This document shows positions 1 to 12,100 of a stretch of DNA of 64,000 bases, one piece after another. Under the pieces are notes generated by a model, which was not told the origin of the DNA, made no database searches, and was given only the letters and a program-made list of their open reading frames with translations. Every line of letters begins with the position of its first letter. Position 1 is the stretch's first letter. A program made the position numbers and the translations under genes. The DNA is taken from NCBI GenBank assembly GCA_018136815.1, contig CM030939.1:2969419-3033418 (forward strand), in the 5' to 3' direction. The stretch comes from Isochrysis galbana (lineage: Eukaryota; Haptophyta; Isochrysidales; Isochrysidaceae).

Positions 1-340
1 CCCCGGGGAGAAGAAAGCGCGCCATTGGGGAGAAGAAAGCGCGCCCTTGGGGAGAAGAAAGCGCGCCCTTGGAAAAGAAAGCGCGCCCTTGGAGAAGAAA
101 GCGAGCCCTTGGAGAAGAAAGCGAGCCCTTGAGATACCGAAGGGAGGGAATAGATACCGGAGGGAGGGAATAGATACCGGAGGGAGGGAAGAGATACCGG
201 AGGGAGGGAAGAGATACCGGAGGGAGGGAAGAGATACCGGAGGGAGGGAAGAGATACCGGAGGGAGGGAAGAGATACCGGAGGGAGAGAAGAGATACCGG
301 AGGGAGGGGAAGAGATAAGAGATACCGGAGGGAGGGAGGG
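1..340. repeat. Two short tandem-repeat arrays
   Basis: From 1 to about 130 a unit of about 21 bases (GGAGAAGAAAGCGCGCCCTT and variants) is repeated in tandem. From about 131 to 340 a unit of about 20 bases (GATACCGGAGGGAGGGAA plus spacer) is repeated about nine times, with small drift near the right end. Open frames across this stretch only mirror the repeat (Arg/Gly/Glu-rich) and are not taken as genes. Confidence 0.85.
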
Positions 341-368
341 AAATCGTGTTTGTGTTTTTGTGTCTGTG

Positions 369-1284
369 CCAAGGCTCACCTACAATACTGAGAGTAATGC
401 ATTACTCCCCCACATTACTGGGCTTGCCAAAGTAATCATGGGCCGATTACTCCACCCACAAAGTAATCAGGGGCGGCATTACTCTCCTCAAAAAGCCTTA
501 AAGTATTGCCTAACTAACGATTACTACCCCCGCTCTTCACTACAGCGCAGCGTGACAGTGTGAGCGCCCTGTGTTATCCCTAGCCCTAGCTAGGGTTACT
601 AGTTCCAGTGACTAGTTCCTAGTTCCCAGTTCCCAGGCGCTGCAGCTGCATTCTGGCTGCATTGTGCATTGGCGCCACATTCGCATTCACATTGCAATTG
701 ATGATTAAAATTGACGAAGATCATTTACATACATACAATCCAACTCAAGACTACCAGTGCCCGTGATGCCCATCTCTTGCAGCTTCCAGTATGCCCCCGG
801 AGCCCGGGTGATGGGCTTGTAGAGGGGGTCGTATGCAAGGACCGTGCACAGGTATTTCGTGTTGCGCTCCTCAGCCGTCATCCTTCCCTCCCAATAGCTG
901 CCGGGAACTGCGACTTGCTCGCCAATGACGGAGCCCCGGTTGCGAATTTCAGGCAAGAATTGCCCTGTGATGCGAGCATTGCGCATGCGGCCCCGGCCTC
1001 GACCTCCAGGCATGGCAGCAAGCGGCGCGGAGGGAGGGGAGGGCCGAACACGAGTTGCGAGTTGCGAGTTCTGAGTTGCGAGTTCTGGGTACAATGTATA
1101 AAGAATAGTTTTTATTTAGTGAAGGCAAATACATACCGGTAATGCATTACATTACTAAAAACGTGATTACTCGACCCCCGAGAGTAATCAACCTATGATT
1201 ACTCGGGTCACAGAGTAGTCCATGCCACATTACTGGCGACCTTTAGTAATCATTTGTACTCTCAGTATTGTAGGTGAGCCTTGG
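369..1284. mobile_element. TIR DNA transposon, 916 bp, 6-bp TSD
   Basis: The first 28 bases (369-396, starting CCAAGGCTCACC) are the exact reverse complement of the last 28 (1257-1284). The element is flanked on both sides by the hexamer TCTGTG (363-368 and 1285-1290), read as a target-site duplication. Inside both ends, between about 390-490 and 1140-1255, the heptamer AGTAATC/GATTACT recurs many times, as expected of subterminal transposase-binding sites. The palindrome GTAATGCATTAC lies close inside the left end and again near 1139. No transposase is visible, so it looks non-autonomous. Superfamily is unassigned: neither the 6-bp TSD nor the CCAAGG terminus lets me name one with confidence. 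Confidence 0.85.
705..1013 (-). CDS. Small ORF inside the TIR transposon
   Basis: A 102-residue frame starts at the ATG at 1013 (MPGGRGRGRMRN) and ends at 705. It lies entirely inside the transposon. After a Gly/Arg-rich start the sequence has ordinary protein-like composition (residues such as PGSYWEGRMTAEERN and APGAYWKLQEMG) rather than repeat translation. I recognise no domain or catalytic motif. It could be an element-encoded accessory protein, a captured host exon, or chance. The sequence upstream of its ATG is a GAGTTGC-type minisatellite (about 1050-1090), so no further exon is evident. Confidence 0.4.
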   Translation of the reverse strand: MPGGRGRGRMRNARITGQFLPEIRNRGSVIGEQVAVPGSYWEGRMTAEERNTKYLCTVLAYDPLYKPITRAPGAYWKLQEMGITGTGSLELDCMYVNDLRQF

Positions 1285-1449
1285 TCTGTGCGTTTCGTTA
1301 CGGGTTTTACACGTCATGTTATCCGGGCATTGTGTGAAGTGTGGACGAACACCGTGCGGCACAATTAACTTTGAGAACTCTGACACCCGTGCATTACACA
1401 CCTAGATTTCAGTCGCATTCTCCCCCGTGAACGGGTCCCCCCAATTATT

Positions 1450-1693
1450 TCACTCACAGCTACACTCCGCGTCTTGGCCGTGCTCTTGCATCTCGCACAG
1501 GATCGCATTGTACTTCATGCGACAAGCCATCTGCTGCGCCGTCTCGCCCTCATACTCGCCCGCTATCGCCTCGGCGTGGGGATTGGCACCATGTTGTAAC
1601 AGAATCCTCACCAACGATGGCTTGTTGGCCATCGTGGCATGCATCAGTGGCGTGAGGAAGGTGTGATCGTGGTCGTCCACCTCGACTGAGCTG
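1450..1693 (-). CDS. Ankyrin-repeat protein, last exon (partial)
   Basis: The minus strand encodes TPLMHATMANKPSLVRILLQ followed by HGANPHAEA, a clear ankyrin repeat (TPL...A...LV..LL..GA.P). A degraded second repeat containing GETAQQMACRMKY follows, then a short Cys-rich end and a stop at 1450. The exon probably begins at an acceptor near 1693: on the minus strand a long CT-rich tract ends in CTCTCTACAG, and the frame then reads SVEVDDHDHTFLTPLM. Upstream exons should lie between about 1740 and 2600 but I could not join one in phase. Ankyrin repeats mediate protein-protein binding; partner and location cannot be told. Confidence 0.6.
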
Positions 1694-2580
1694 TAGAGAG
1701 CGAGAGCGAGAGGAGGAGCAGGGATCGTTTAAGGTAATAAACCGGCATGACTTCGACTTCTCGTTCTGCAGTCGCTCTGCGAGACTCTCTCTCTCTCTCT
1801 CTCCGTCCGCCTCTCCTCGGCCGACGGCAGGAAGTTTCGTCCAAAACATTCTCCGGTCCCAAGATATCTCGTGGGGGGTCTCTCCGCGCTCCGCGAGGGA
1901 AAGGAAGCGATCTCGCTCCGAGATTGGCCTCGCGCCCTCCCACGCTGCCCCGCCGTGCCCTCGGTCCCTCGCCCCCCCCCCGCGGCAGGTTCTTTCCCTC
2001 GGCGTGCCGTCCGTCGCCTCCGGCCCTCTTACTTACCTTCTCTTGATGTCATCAAATGTTCCGTGACCGTCTGTTGTCTTCTCTCATCTATCGGTCATAT
2101 CTCCCCAACGAGATCTGCCCTCGTTGTGTCGGCGTCCCCTCTGTCGCATGTCTGCGCGTTGCTGAGTTGCCCTGGTGCCGACGCCTGTCCGTCCGTCCTG
2201 GTGTGGTTAGTTTTCGCCCCGTTTGGGTTAGTTTCGTGTGGCTCGGTGTCCTCGAGCTTTTTGTAGCAACTTCGGCGACGCCCACCGTGTTCCCAAGCGA
2301 GTCCCCCCGAGTTCCCGAGTCTATACCCCGAGTCAACGAGTCAATACAAGTCAAGCACGCGCCTGAGCCACCCCCAGTCGCCTGCCACCACCTCCCACAA
2401 GCCTCCTTCCACACTTCCGCGCCCTCCGTGCGTCATGCGTCGTGCGTCAATCACCATGCCCGTAGTCAACCCCGAGGAAAGCTCCATGAGCTCCCCGCAA
2501 GAACCGCATTCCGCGCTAGCTGCCGGCGCGCCCTCGCAGGCAATCTCAATCTCCAAGAGTGAGATCAGCCTTGCTCTGAC
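1694..2580. other. GC-rich stretch without a supported gene
   Basis: This contains a CT microsatellite at about 1783-1803, a C-run near 1970-1980 and several open frames on both strands with repeat-like or very Arg/Pro/Ser-rich translations. Missing 5' exons of the ankyrin gene would be expected here on the minus strand. No splice pair could be fixed. Confidence 0.5.
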
Positions 2581-2581
2581 A

Positions 2582-2722
2582 GGAATGAGGAATGGGCCAC
2601 CTTTGACACGAAAGTGCCCGACTCACCTTCGAGCTTCATGCGTTCGCGGTTCCCTTTAAGAAAAGTGAGGCCTTGCGACTCTACTGCCTTGACGAGCGTG
2701 CTGAGATTGATTCGCGATGCTT
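2582..2722 (-). pseudogene. Fragment of the FLKGN repeat-encoded protein
   Basis: On the minus strand this encodes INLSTLVKAVESQGLTFLKG and then NRERMKLEGESGTFVSK. That is the same protein as the C-terminal part of the larger copies at 18056-19068 (+) and 48201-48780 (-). The match is at amino-acid level with many synonymous differences. Only about 45 residues remain: the 5' side runs into unrelated sequence near 2722 and the frame stops near 2582. I read it as a truncated copy of a dispersed, probably transposon-borne gene. Confidence 0.6.
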
Positions 2723-2830
2723 GGGGGTAGGGGCTCCATGGCTCCGTTCATGCCGATGAGCCGATGAGGGCGTCGGAGCCGCAGCACTAGGATTAAACCA
2801 GCACAGACAAGAAAACTCCAACATGGAGAG

Positions 2831-3625
2831 ATGGGACAGAGGGAAGATAGAGAACTGGCCGCCCACCGCCTCCTCCTCTCCTCTGACTGTCCTCACGTGT
2901 GGCCCTCGCCTCGCGGGCTAGGGACGTGGGAGGGGAGGTTGACGTGCGCCTCAAGCCGCGGCACCATCGTCTGCACTTCCAGCATGCAGGCCAGCCCCGC
3001 AAACCCTTTCTACGTCCAGGAGGATGTGGTGGTGGTCTCTGAAGGGCTGCCTCTACACCTCGACCCAAAGTGGCTGGGCGTGAGCAGCGCGCTTAGCCAC
3101 AGCTCGAAGTGCCTGTTTCTGCTCTCCAATATGCCCTACTACGTCGTTGCATGGCTCATCGCTAGCGCGCCTGCCATCCCCACTGACTGCTCGTGGCACT
3201 GCCTGACGGGGATGTGCCACTCGCCTGCCTTCCTTGGCGCCATCATCCTCAGCCTCGGCATGGTGAGCTCGTACTGGCATGGCGCGCAGTGCGAGCTCAT
3301 GCTCTCCATATACTGCCCCGAGCGGGATACGGGCATTCCGCGGCTGCACTCCGCGCGCTGGCAGAAGCGGCTCATCACCGGCGATATTGCTTGCTCCATC
3401 CTCACCTTCCTCATGGGCGTCTGCTGCTTCGGCGTCGTGCGCACTGTCTCCTGGATTGCGCCGGGTGTGATCCTCTTTGTCACGGGTGCTTTTGCAAAGC
3501 GCTCGGCCAGATATAAGCAGTATGCCCTGCTGCATGGTCTTTGGCACGTGGCATCGGCACTGGCCATATATAATATTGTCCTCACGGCGACTGCACTTTC
3601 CGAATACCCACCCTATTTTACATAG
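2831..3625 (+). CDS. Multi-pass membrane protein, possible CREST-superfamily hydrolase
   Basis: An uninterrupted 264-codon frame runs from ATG 2831 to TAG at 3623-3625. An in-frame ATG at 2984 is an equally good start and would give 213 residues. At least five hydrophobic segments are present, for example YYVVAWLIASAPAI, FLGAIILSLGMVSS, CSILTFLMGVCCFGVV, WIAPGVILFVTGAFA and LAIYNIVLTATAL. Residues spaced like the metal site of the CREST superfamily (alkaline ceramidase, PAQR, Per1, TMEM8) are visible: Ser-x3-His (3266-3280, SSYWH), an Asp starting the next helix (3382, GDIACS) and a late His-x3-His (3532-3546, HGLWH). The Ser/His-to-Asp gap is longer than in ceramidases and PAQRs, so the assignment is tentative. 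If right, it would be a zinc-dependent lipid hydrolase of the endomembrane system. Confidence 0.5.
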   Translation: MGQREDRELAAHRLLLSSDCPHVWPSPRGLGTWEGRLTCASSRGTIVCTSSMQASPANPFYVQEDVVVVSEGLPLHLDPKWLGVSSALSHSSKCLFLLSNMPYYVVAWLIASAPAIPTDCSWHCLTGMCHSPAFLGAIILSLGMVSSYWHGAQCELMLSIYCPERDTGIPRLHSARWQKRLITGDIACSILTFLMGVCCFGVVRTVSWIAPGVILFVTGAFAKRSARYKQYALLHGLWHVASALAIYNIVLTATALSEYPPYFT

Positions 3626-4049
3626 CAGCCATTGGAGAGCCGTAGGTTCGTTTACGACTGCCCCTGGGCGGCCAGGCTCGATTTGGCCGACGTGCGCTGC
3701 CACGCATCTCTGATGGTGACGGCCGAAAGGCGTCCAGCTTGGTCACAGTCCGGTGTACTACTTGTGCATCCACTCGCAGAGGGTCTTGCTTGCCACTAGC
3801 GAGCTGATTCCCCTTCATTTTGGTGCGGTGCATCCTCAGGCCCTCAGCCTGGTGTCAGCGTCAGCATGTCGACATCTGGTGGGGACGGGGATGGGGGGGG
3901 GGGGGGGGAGGGTGATTGAGAATGCAACAACTTGAGCACAATGCAAAGTGCTAAATGGGAGTGAAATAGCTTGTGTTCTTGTAGACGATAGACAGGCCTG
4001 TCTTGAGCTACCGAATGGCAATTTTCTTGTCAGTCCAAGCAATCATCAC
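3626..4049. other. Non-coding, with a G homopolymer
   Basis: This is the 3' flank of the membrane-protein gene. It contains a G-run at about 3893-3908 and no supported gene. Confidence 0.5.
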
Positions 4050-4440
4050 CGATATAATAAAATATCTGAGCGTTAGTACCACTTCCCCCACTAGCCCGGT
4101 GCTATCACGACACTCCTTGGCGCACCTGCCCGTAGGCCTTGACGTGTGCTGATGCCACAAATAAATACACTGGTACACATATGCACCCCTTCGAATCTCC
4201 CCCCCTGGCAGACCCCCGGCTCCCATTGCAACTCCCCACAAATTACAGTGGGGCCAAACCCAGTGAGGCGAACCAACCTACAACCTACGGCGGGCGACTC
4301 GTCATCGGGGAAAAGCACGGGGGGGGAGGGGGGAGGGGGAGGGGGAGGAACCTCTCATCGTCCTTGTCAAAAAAGAAGGACGGCCCTTACCAGTTACCAG
4401 CTCGCGCCGCAAGCATTCCTTGAAGAATAAATGACTGCGA
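4050..4440 (+). repeat. Interspersed repeat family R2, copy 1
   Basis: Landmarks in order are CACTAGCCCGGTGCTATC (about 4090), GCGCACCTGCCCGTAG, CATATGCACCCCTTCGAA, CTCCCCACAAATTACA, an interrupted G-rich tract at 4318-4350 and CGGCCCTTACCAG. The same landmarks recur in the same order at 62105-62440, and at 24140-24280 plus 24792-24965, where another element splits the copy. No coding content is supported. Confidence 0.8.
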
Positions 4441-5930
4441 CTCGAGTAAGCTCTGCCCCACTTGGCATACTCTTGTCGACCTTGAGTCACCCCCTCCTCT
4501 CTCCCTCCTGTTGCCAGCCGCCCCTCACCCTCACCCCTCTCCGCTCGTTTCTCGTTTGTGCCAACGTGCCAACGCAAACGGGGCCCATTTCCCATTTCTC
4601 ACCGCACTCCATCGGCGGGGGGTGCAACCCCCCCCCCCCCTCTCTCTCCACCCTCATCTCTCACCCTTCGTTGTCCCTGCGGCGCGTCGCCATGCGCGCG
4701 CCCCGGCCTGCTCTCAGAGGTCGGCGGGGGTCCTCTGAGGGCTCCCAGAGGGCCTGCAGGGGCAGCTCACAGCTCAGGGGGCAGTGGAGCCTAGCCCGCG
4801 AGCCGCGAGGGGCTGAGCCTCAGCTCTCGCCCCCCCTGCCTCTCACACGCTCACCTCGCTGGCCATGGGAGCCGCCCAGAACCAGATCCAGGATCCAGAG
4901 GCCTCCGTATGCCGGGCGACCAGGGAGGGGGGGGAGTGAGCTCGAGGGCAGGCCCATCGCGGGCGTGGGAGCCGTGGGAGCGCAGCTCGCGACCCGCACC
5001 CACTAGCCACTAGCCACTAGGGGCTAGGGGTCTGGGTCAGAAAGAATGATGAGTGCCCTGCCCCTGCGAGAAGGAAGTTGGCGATCCCCCGGCCCAGACA
5101 GAAACCTCCAAGGGCCATAGATGTTTTGCCACATGCTTTTATTTTCTCATTTCGGGGCGGAGAAGCGAACGAACGTTGGCGGTGCGAAAGAGGGGATCGC
5201 TCCGGACCGCTCCGGAGCGCGCGGGTGGGAGGGGGGGGGGGGGGGGGGGGGGGGTCCCGGAGTGTGGTGCGTTGCGGCAGGCAGTTGAGGCGGTTAGATA
5301 GGAGTGGGCCGCGCCTCCCACGAGAACTGGTGCCCTGGTGTGACACCTCTTTGCTCATGCCCTTCCTCTTCTCTGCCTTCTTCTCTCCTCTCTCTGCGTC
5401 TCTCCCCCCATCTTCCTTCTTCTCCCGCGGCTCGCGCCGTACGAGAGCGAGCGCCCTCCTCCCCCCCCGCCCCCCAAGCGGCCTCGAATCTCGAAACGGC
5501 TTTTTCCCTCTTTGAACGCGCCGACTGAGCGCGCCGCCGCCGCCGCCGCCGGAGGGGGCAGGGGGCAGGGGGGGGGCGGGGGGGGAATGCACATGAGTCG
5601 TATATGTATGATATTCGAGGTTTTCTTCTCGTCTCTCAATCTCCACGGGATGAGTTCTCTCTCGCTCTCTTCTGTGCTTCTTCTCTCCTCTAGGAGTACA
5701 ACTCTCTCTCCCTCCCTCCCTCCCTCTCTCCCTCTCTCCCCTCTCTCCCCTCTCTCCCTCTCTCCCCCCTCTCTCTCCCCTCTCTCCCCTCTCTCTCCCT
5801 CTCTCTCCCTCTCTCTCCCTCTCTCTCTTCCCCCCCCCCCCTCCCTCCCTGCCCTCCCTCCCCTCCTCCCTCCCCCTTTTTCCCACATCACAGACAGCGC
5901 GGCGCGAGAGGTGTGAGGAGGAGGAGAGTG
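4441..5930. repeat. Repeat-derived and low-complexity upstream region
   Basis: 4690-4870 resembles 20450-20580, 49880-50010, 56050-56170 and 62855-62990: a CATGGCGCGCGCC-type start, then GCAGCTCAGGGGGCAG and CCTGCCTCTCCCTCGC. A 24-base G-run lies at 5231-5254, a GCC/GGGGGC tract at 5530-5585, and a CT/CCCTCC microsatellite at about 5700-5880. The last tract ends about 240 bases before the chosen start of the Ser-Pro-rich gene and may form part of its 5' region. No exon is supported. Confidence 0.65.
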
Positions 5931-6117
5931 TCCACTCATGCCAAGAGAGAGCCCCGAGCGCAACCAACAAATAGAGGGAAAACGGGGTAACACATATAAT
6001 AAATGCCGTTGGCTCTCTATGGCTTGGGCATACATATTTCTACATTCTCTCCCCCCTCCCGAGTTCTATGTAGCGGTCCCCACAGTTCCGCTCTCGTGGC
6101 GTAGAGCGTGGAGGGAA

Positions 6118-9100
6118 ATGTCCGCTGTCTGCCTGCTGCTCTGCTTAGCCGAGTGGGCGGCGGATGGCCTGCCTCTGGCCGAGACGCTGCACTCGCCGCG
6201 GCGGAAGCTCCTCGTCCTCTCTCCTCTAAGCCCCCCACCTGCTTCTCCCTCTCCCTCGCCTCCCAATCCCTCGCCCATCTCACCCGATCCTTCACCACCG
6301 CCGCCGCCCTCACCCTACTCGCCAGATCCGTCACCGCCACCCGCGAAGCCGCCGCCCTCGCCGCCGCCACCTAGAATGCCGCCGTCGCCCCCACCTACGC
6401 CTCCCCCGCCCTCGCTGCCCCCGCCCTCACCGGATCCCTCGCCGCCGCCACCACCCTCGCCCTTCAGCCCCGATCCGTCAACGCCGCCGCCGTCCCCGCC
6501 TCCTCCCGTTCCACCGCCCTCGGTCCCACCGCCATCGCGTCCACCCCCTTCGTCTCCCAATCCCTCGCCTCCACCGCCCTCCCCACCGCCACCCTCACCC
6601 TCGCCTGAGCCCTTCCCACCGCCCCCGCCGATTCCCTCGATCCCGGAACCATCCCCACCTCCTCCTCCATCGCCAATCAGCCCTGATCCATCACCACCAC
6701 CACTGCCGCCTCCAATCGCCCCGCCCCTCCCTCCACCTTCGCCGCCGCCAAAGCCTCCACCTCTACCTCCGCCGCCCTTGCTCCCGCCACCCTCACCACC
6801 GCCGCCCTCGCCCCCGCCGCCCTCGCCTCCGCCACCCTCGCCCCCGCCCCCGTCGCCACCACCACCATCGCCGCCGCCGCCGTCGCCACCGCCCCCCTCG
6901 CCGGAGCCCTCCCCCCCGCCGCCTCCGAGCCCTTCTCAGCCAGAACCATCGCCGCCACCACCGCCCTCGCCCTCCCGTCCCGAACCATCGCCACCGCCGC
7001 CTTCCCCACCGCCACCGTCATCTCCACCGCCCACTCAGCCGCCACCCTCTCAACCGCCGCCCTCACAGCCGCCACCTTCGCTGCCACCGTCCCCACTGCC
7101 CTCCCCGCCTCCTCCCTCGCCGCTGCCTCCATCTCCCGAGCCCTCGCCGCCACCACCTCCGAGTCCGTACAGTCCAGATCCGTCGCCCCCACCGCCGTCT
7201 CCGCCGCCGCCCACGCTGCCGCCACCGAATTCACCACCGCCCTTGCCCCCGCTTCCATCGCCGCCACCTCCATCGTCACCACCACCGTCGCCACCACCTC
7301 CATCGCCACCGCCGCCATCACTGCCACCTCCATCGCCGCCGCCGCCCTTGCCGCCTCCTCCATCGCCGCCGCCGCCGTCGCCGCCACCTCCATCGCCGCC
7401 GCCGCCCTCCCCACAACCTCCCTCGCCGCCACCTCCCTCGCCACCGCCACCATCGCCACCGCCGCCCTCGCCGCCGCCTCCATCACCGCCGCCCTCGCCT
7501 CCGCCACCATCGCCACCGCCGCCCTCGCCTCCACCACCATCGCCACCGCCACCATCGCCGCCGCCTCCGTCTCCGCCACCGCCATCGCCCCCACCCCCCG
7601 CACCGCCTCCTCCTTCGCCTCCTCCGCCATCGCCGCCCCCACCGTCTCTGCCGCCGCCTTCGCCACCCCCGCCCTCACCACCACCTCCGTCGCCACCACC
7701 TCCATCGCCGCCGCCACCGTCGCCGCCACCACCTTCGCCACCGCCACCTTCGCCGCCGCCACCTTCGCCGCCGCCACCGTCTCCGCCGCCTCCATCGCCT
7801 CCGCCGCCCTCGCTTCCGCCTCCATCGCCACCGCCTCCATCGCCACCGCCACCATCGCCACCGCCGCCCTCACCACCACCGCCATCGCCACCGCCCCCTT
7901 CGCCGCCACCGCCCTCACCACCGCCCCCCTCACCTCCTCCCCCATCGCCGCCACCGCCATCGCCGCCACCGCCCTCACCACCGCCGCCCTCGCCACCTCC
8001 GCCTTCGCCCCCACCGCCCTCACCACCACCGCCTTCACCACCGCCGCCCTCACCACCACCGCCCTCACCACCTCCCCCATCGCCGCCACCGCCTTCGCCG
8101 CCGCCGCCATCGCCACCGCCGCCCTCTCCCCCTCCCCCATCGCCGCCACCGCCTTCACCACCACCGCCTTCACCGCCGCCGCCCTCACCGCCACCGCCCT
8201 CTCCGCCGCCGCCCTCTCCACCGCCGCCATCGCCACCGCCACCCTCGCCTCCGCCGCCATCGCCACCGCCCCCTTCTCCACCTCCCCCGTCACCGCCACC
8301 GCCATCACCTCCGCCGCCATCGCCACCGCCACCCTCGCCGCCGCCGCCCTCGCCGCCGCCACCCTCTCCGCCGCCACCATCGCCGCCACCGCCCTCGCCG
8401 CCACCGCCCTCGCCTCCTCCACCCTCGCCGCCGCCACCCTCGCCGCCACCGCCCTCGCCGCCACCGCCGTCACCACCACCGCCCTCGCCGCCGCCACCCT
8501 CGCCGCCGCCACCATCACCGCCGCCGCCTTCGCCGCCACCTCCATCGCCTCCGCCACCGTCGCCGCCCCCACCATCACCGCCTCCGCCCTCGCCGCCGCC
8601 GCCATCGCCGCCGCCACCCTCACCACCACCACCCTCGCCACCACCACCCTCGCCACCACCACCGTCACCACCACCGCCCTCGCCACCTCCACCCTCACCG
8701 CCGCCGCCCTCGCCACCACCGCCATCACCGCCGCCGCCATCGCCGCCGCCGCCATCGCCACCCCCACCATCGCCGCCTCCACCATCGCCACCGCCACCAT
8801 CGCCGCCACCACCGTCGCCGCCGCCCCCATCGCCCCCGCCCCCGTCACCGCCGCCGCCATCGCCGCCGCCGCCATCGCCACCTCCACCCTCGCCGCCGCC
8901 GCCCTCACCACCTCCACCATCGCCTCCGCCGCCCTCGCCGCCGCCGCCATCGCCTCCGCCACCGTCACCTCCGCCCCCTTCGCCACCGCCGCCCTCTCCT
9001 CCGCCACCCTCGCCGCCACCGCCATCGCCACCTCCACCATCGCCACCCCCACCATCGCCACCCCCGCCCTCGCCACCGCCGCCCTCGCCACCTCCGCCTT

Positions 9101-12100
9101 CGCCACCACCGCCTTCGCCACCACCGCCTTCACCACCACCACCATCGCCGCCGCCACCCTCGCCACCACCGCCCTCGCCGCCGCCGCCGTCCCCACCACC
9201 GCCCTCACCTCCACCACCCTCGCCACCGCCGCCCTCTCCTCCGCCACCCTCGCCGCCACCGCCATCGCCACCTCCACCATCGCCACCCCCACCATCGCCA
9301 CCCCCGCCCTCGCCACCGCCGCCCTCGCCACCTCCGCCTTCGCCACCACCGCCTTCGCCACCACCGCCTTCACCACCACCACCATCGCCGCCGCCACCCT
9401 CGCCACCACCGCCCTCGCCGCCGCCGCCGTCCCCACCACCGCCCTCACCTCCACCACCCTCGCCACCACCGCCCTCTCCACCTCCACCCTCGCCGCCGCC
9501 GCCATCGCCGCCGCCGCCGTCGCCGCCGCCTCCCTCGCCTCCTCCCCCATCGCCACCACCGCCATCGCCACCTCCACCCTCACCGCCGCCGCCCTCGCCG
9601 CCCCCGCCCTCGCCGCCCCCGCCATCTCCCCCACCTCCGTCGCCGCCGCCGCCATCGCCGCCGCCGCCATCGCCACCCCCACCTTCGCCGCCGCCGCCAT
9701 CGCCGCCGCCGCCATCGCCTCCGCCACCGTCACCTCCGCCCCCATCGCCACCGCCGCCCTCTCCTCCGCCACCCTCGCCGCCACCGCCATCGCCACCTCC
9801 ACCATCGCCACCCCCACCATCGCCACCCCCGCCCTCGCCACCGCCGCCCTCGCCACCTCCGCCTTCGCCACCACCGCCTTCGCCACCACCGCCTTCACCA
9901 CCACCACCATCGCCGCCGCCACCCTCGCCACCACCGCCCTCGCCGCCGCCGCCGTCCCCACCACCGCCCTCACCTCCACCACCCTCGCCGCCACCGCCCT
10001 CTCCACCTCCACCCTCGCCGCCCCCGCCCTCGCCGCCCCCGCCCTCGCCGCCCCCGCCATCTCCCCCACCTCCGTCGCCGCCGCCGCCATCGCCGCCGCC
10101 GCCATCGCCACCTCCACCCTCGCCGCCGCCGCCATCGCCGCCGCCACCGTCGCCGCCGCCGCCATCGCCACCGCCGCCCTCGCCGCCGCCGCCATCGCCA
10201 CCACCGCCCTCGCCACCGCCGCCCTCACCACCACCACCATCGCCGCCGCCGCCATCGCCACCACCGCCCTCGCCACCGCCGCCCTCACCACCACCACCCT
10301 CACCTCCACCACCGTCGCCGCCACCACCCTCGCCACCTCCACCCTCGCCGCCGCCGCCCTCACCGCCGCCGCCCTCACCGCCGCCGCCCTCGCCACCACC
10401 GCCGTCACCGCCGCCGCCATCGCCGCCGCCGCCATCGCCACCCCCACCTTCTCCGCCTCCACCATCGCCACCGCCACCATCGCCGCCACCACCGTCGCCG
10501 CCACCACCGTCGCCGCCGCCGCCATCGCCGCCGCCACCCTCGCCGCCACCTCCTTCACCGCCGCCGCCCTCGCCGCCGCCGCCATCGCCACCACCGCCCT
10601 CGCCACCGCCGCCATCGCCGCCGCCACCTTCGCCGCCACCTCCATCGCCTCCGCCCCCATCACCACCGCCGCCCTCTCCTCCGCCACCCTCGCCGCCACC
10701 GCCATCGCCACCTCCACCATCGCCACCTCCACCATCGCCACCCCCGCCCTCGCCACCGCCGCCCTCGCCACCGCCGCCTTCGCCACCACCGCCTTCGCCA
10801 CCACCGCCTTCACCACCACCACCATCGCCGCCCCCTCCCTCACCACCACCACCGTCGCCGCCGCCGCCATCACCGCCGCCGCCGTCCCCACCACCACCCT
10901 CTCCTCCACCACCGTCGCCGCCGCCACCATCGCCTCCCCCTCCCTCCCCTCCGCCGCCCTCGCCGCCGCCGCCCTCCCCACCTCCGCCCTCACCCCCACC
11001 TCCGTCGCCCCCGCCACCATCGCCGCCACCTCCGTCACCGCCGCCGCCATCGCCGCCGCCGCCATCGCCGCCGCCACCGTCCCCACCTCCGCCTTCCCCG
11101 CCGCCACCCTCGCCGCCGCCACCTTCTCCACCGCCTCCCTCTCCACCACCGCCTTCGCCGCCGCCACCCTCGCCACCGCCTCCCTCGCCACCACCGCCAT
11201 CGCCACCACCACCCTCGCCTCCGCCACCTTCGCCGCCACCTCCGTCGCCACCGCCGCCTTCGCCGCCTCCACCTTTCCCGCCGCCGCCATCGCCGCCTCC
11301 GCCATCGCCGCCTCCGCCATCGCCGCCGCCGCCATCGCCTCCGCCGCCATCGCCGCCGCCGCCATCGCCGCCGCCGCCATCGCCGCCGCCGCCATCGCCG
11401 CCGCCGCCATCGCCGCCGCCGCCATCGCCGCCGCCATCACCGCCGCCCCCATCGCCGCCGCCGCCATCGCCGCCGCCGCCATCACCACCACCTCCATCGC
11501 CACCTCCACCATCACCGCCGCCACCCTCCCCACCGCCGCCATCGCCACCACCGCCATCGCCACCGCCACCATCGCCTCCGCCACCATCGCCTCCGCCACC
11601 GTCGCCACCACCGCCCTCGCCGCCCCCGCCTTCACCGCCTCCACCCTCCCCCCCTCCACCCTCACCGCCGCCGCCTTCTCCGCCGCCGCCTTCTCCACCA
11701 CCACCCTCACCCCCACCTCCATCGCCTCCCCCACCATCACCGCCACCTCCGTCGCCACCTCCACCATCGCCACCGCCGCCATCGCCACCTCCACCTTCTC
11801 CGCCGCCGCCATCGCCGCCTCCACCTTCCCCGCCGCCGCCATCGCCGCCGCCACCGTCGCCTCCGCCGCCGTCCCCTCCCCCGCCATCGCCGCCGCCGCC
11901 GTCGCCGCCGCCGCCGTCGCCGCCCCCACCATCACCGCCGCCGCCATCGCCGCCGCCGCCATCACCGCCACCACCCTCACCCCCACCTCCGTCGCCACCT
12001 CCGCCATCTCCACCGCCGCCGTCGCCGCCTCCACCATCGCCGCCGCCGCCATCGCCCCCGCCTCCATCGCCGCCGCCGCCCTCACCACCACCACCGTCTC

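Noticed and set aside
1..340. CRISPR-like array
   Set aside because: The units are contiguous tandem repeats with no unique spacers, in a eukaryotic context.
575..640. CCCTAGCCCTAGCTAGGG-like telomere-type repeat
   Set aside because: Too short and irregular, and located inside the TIR transposon.
5017..5970. 317-codon minus-strand frame
   Set aside because: It reads CT/GA microsatellite and homopolymer sequence; no protein-like segment.
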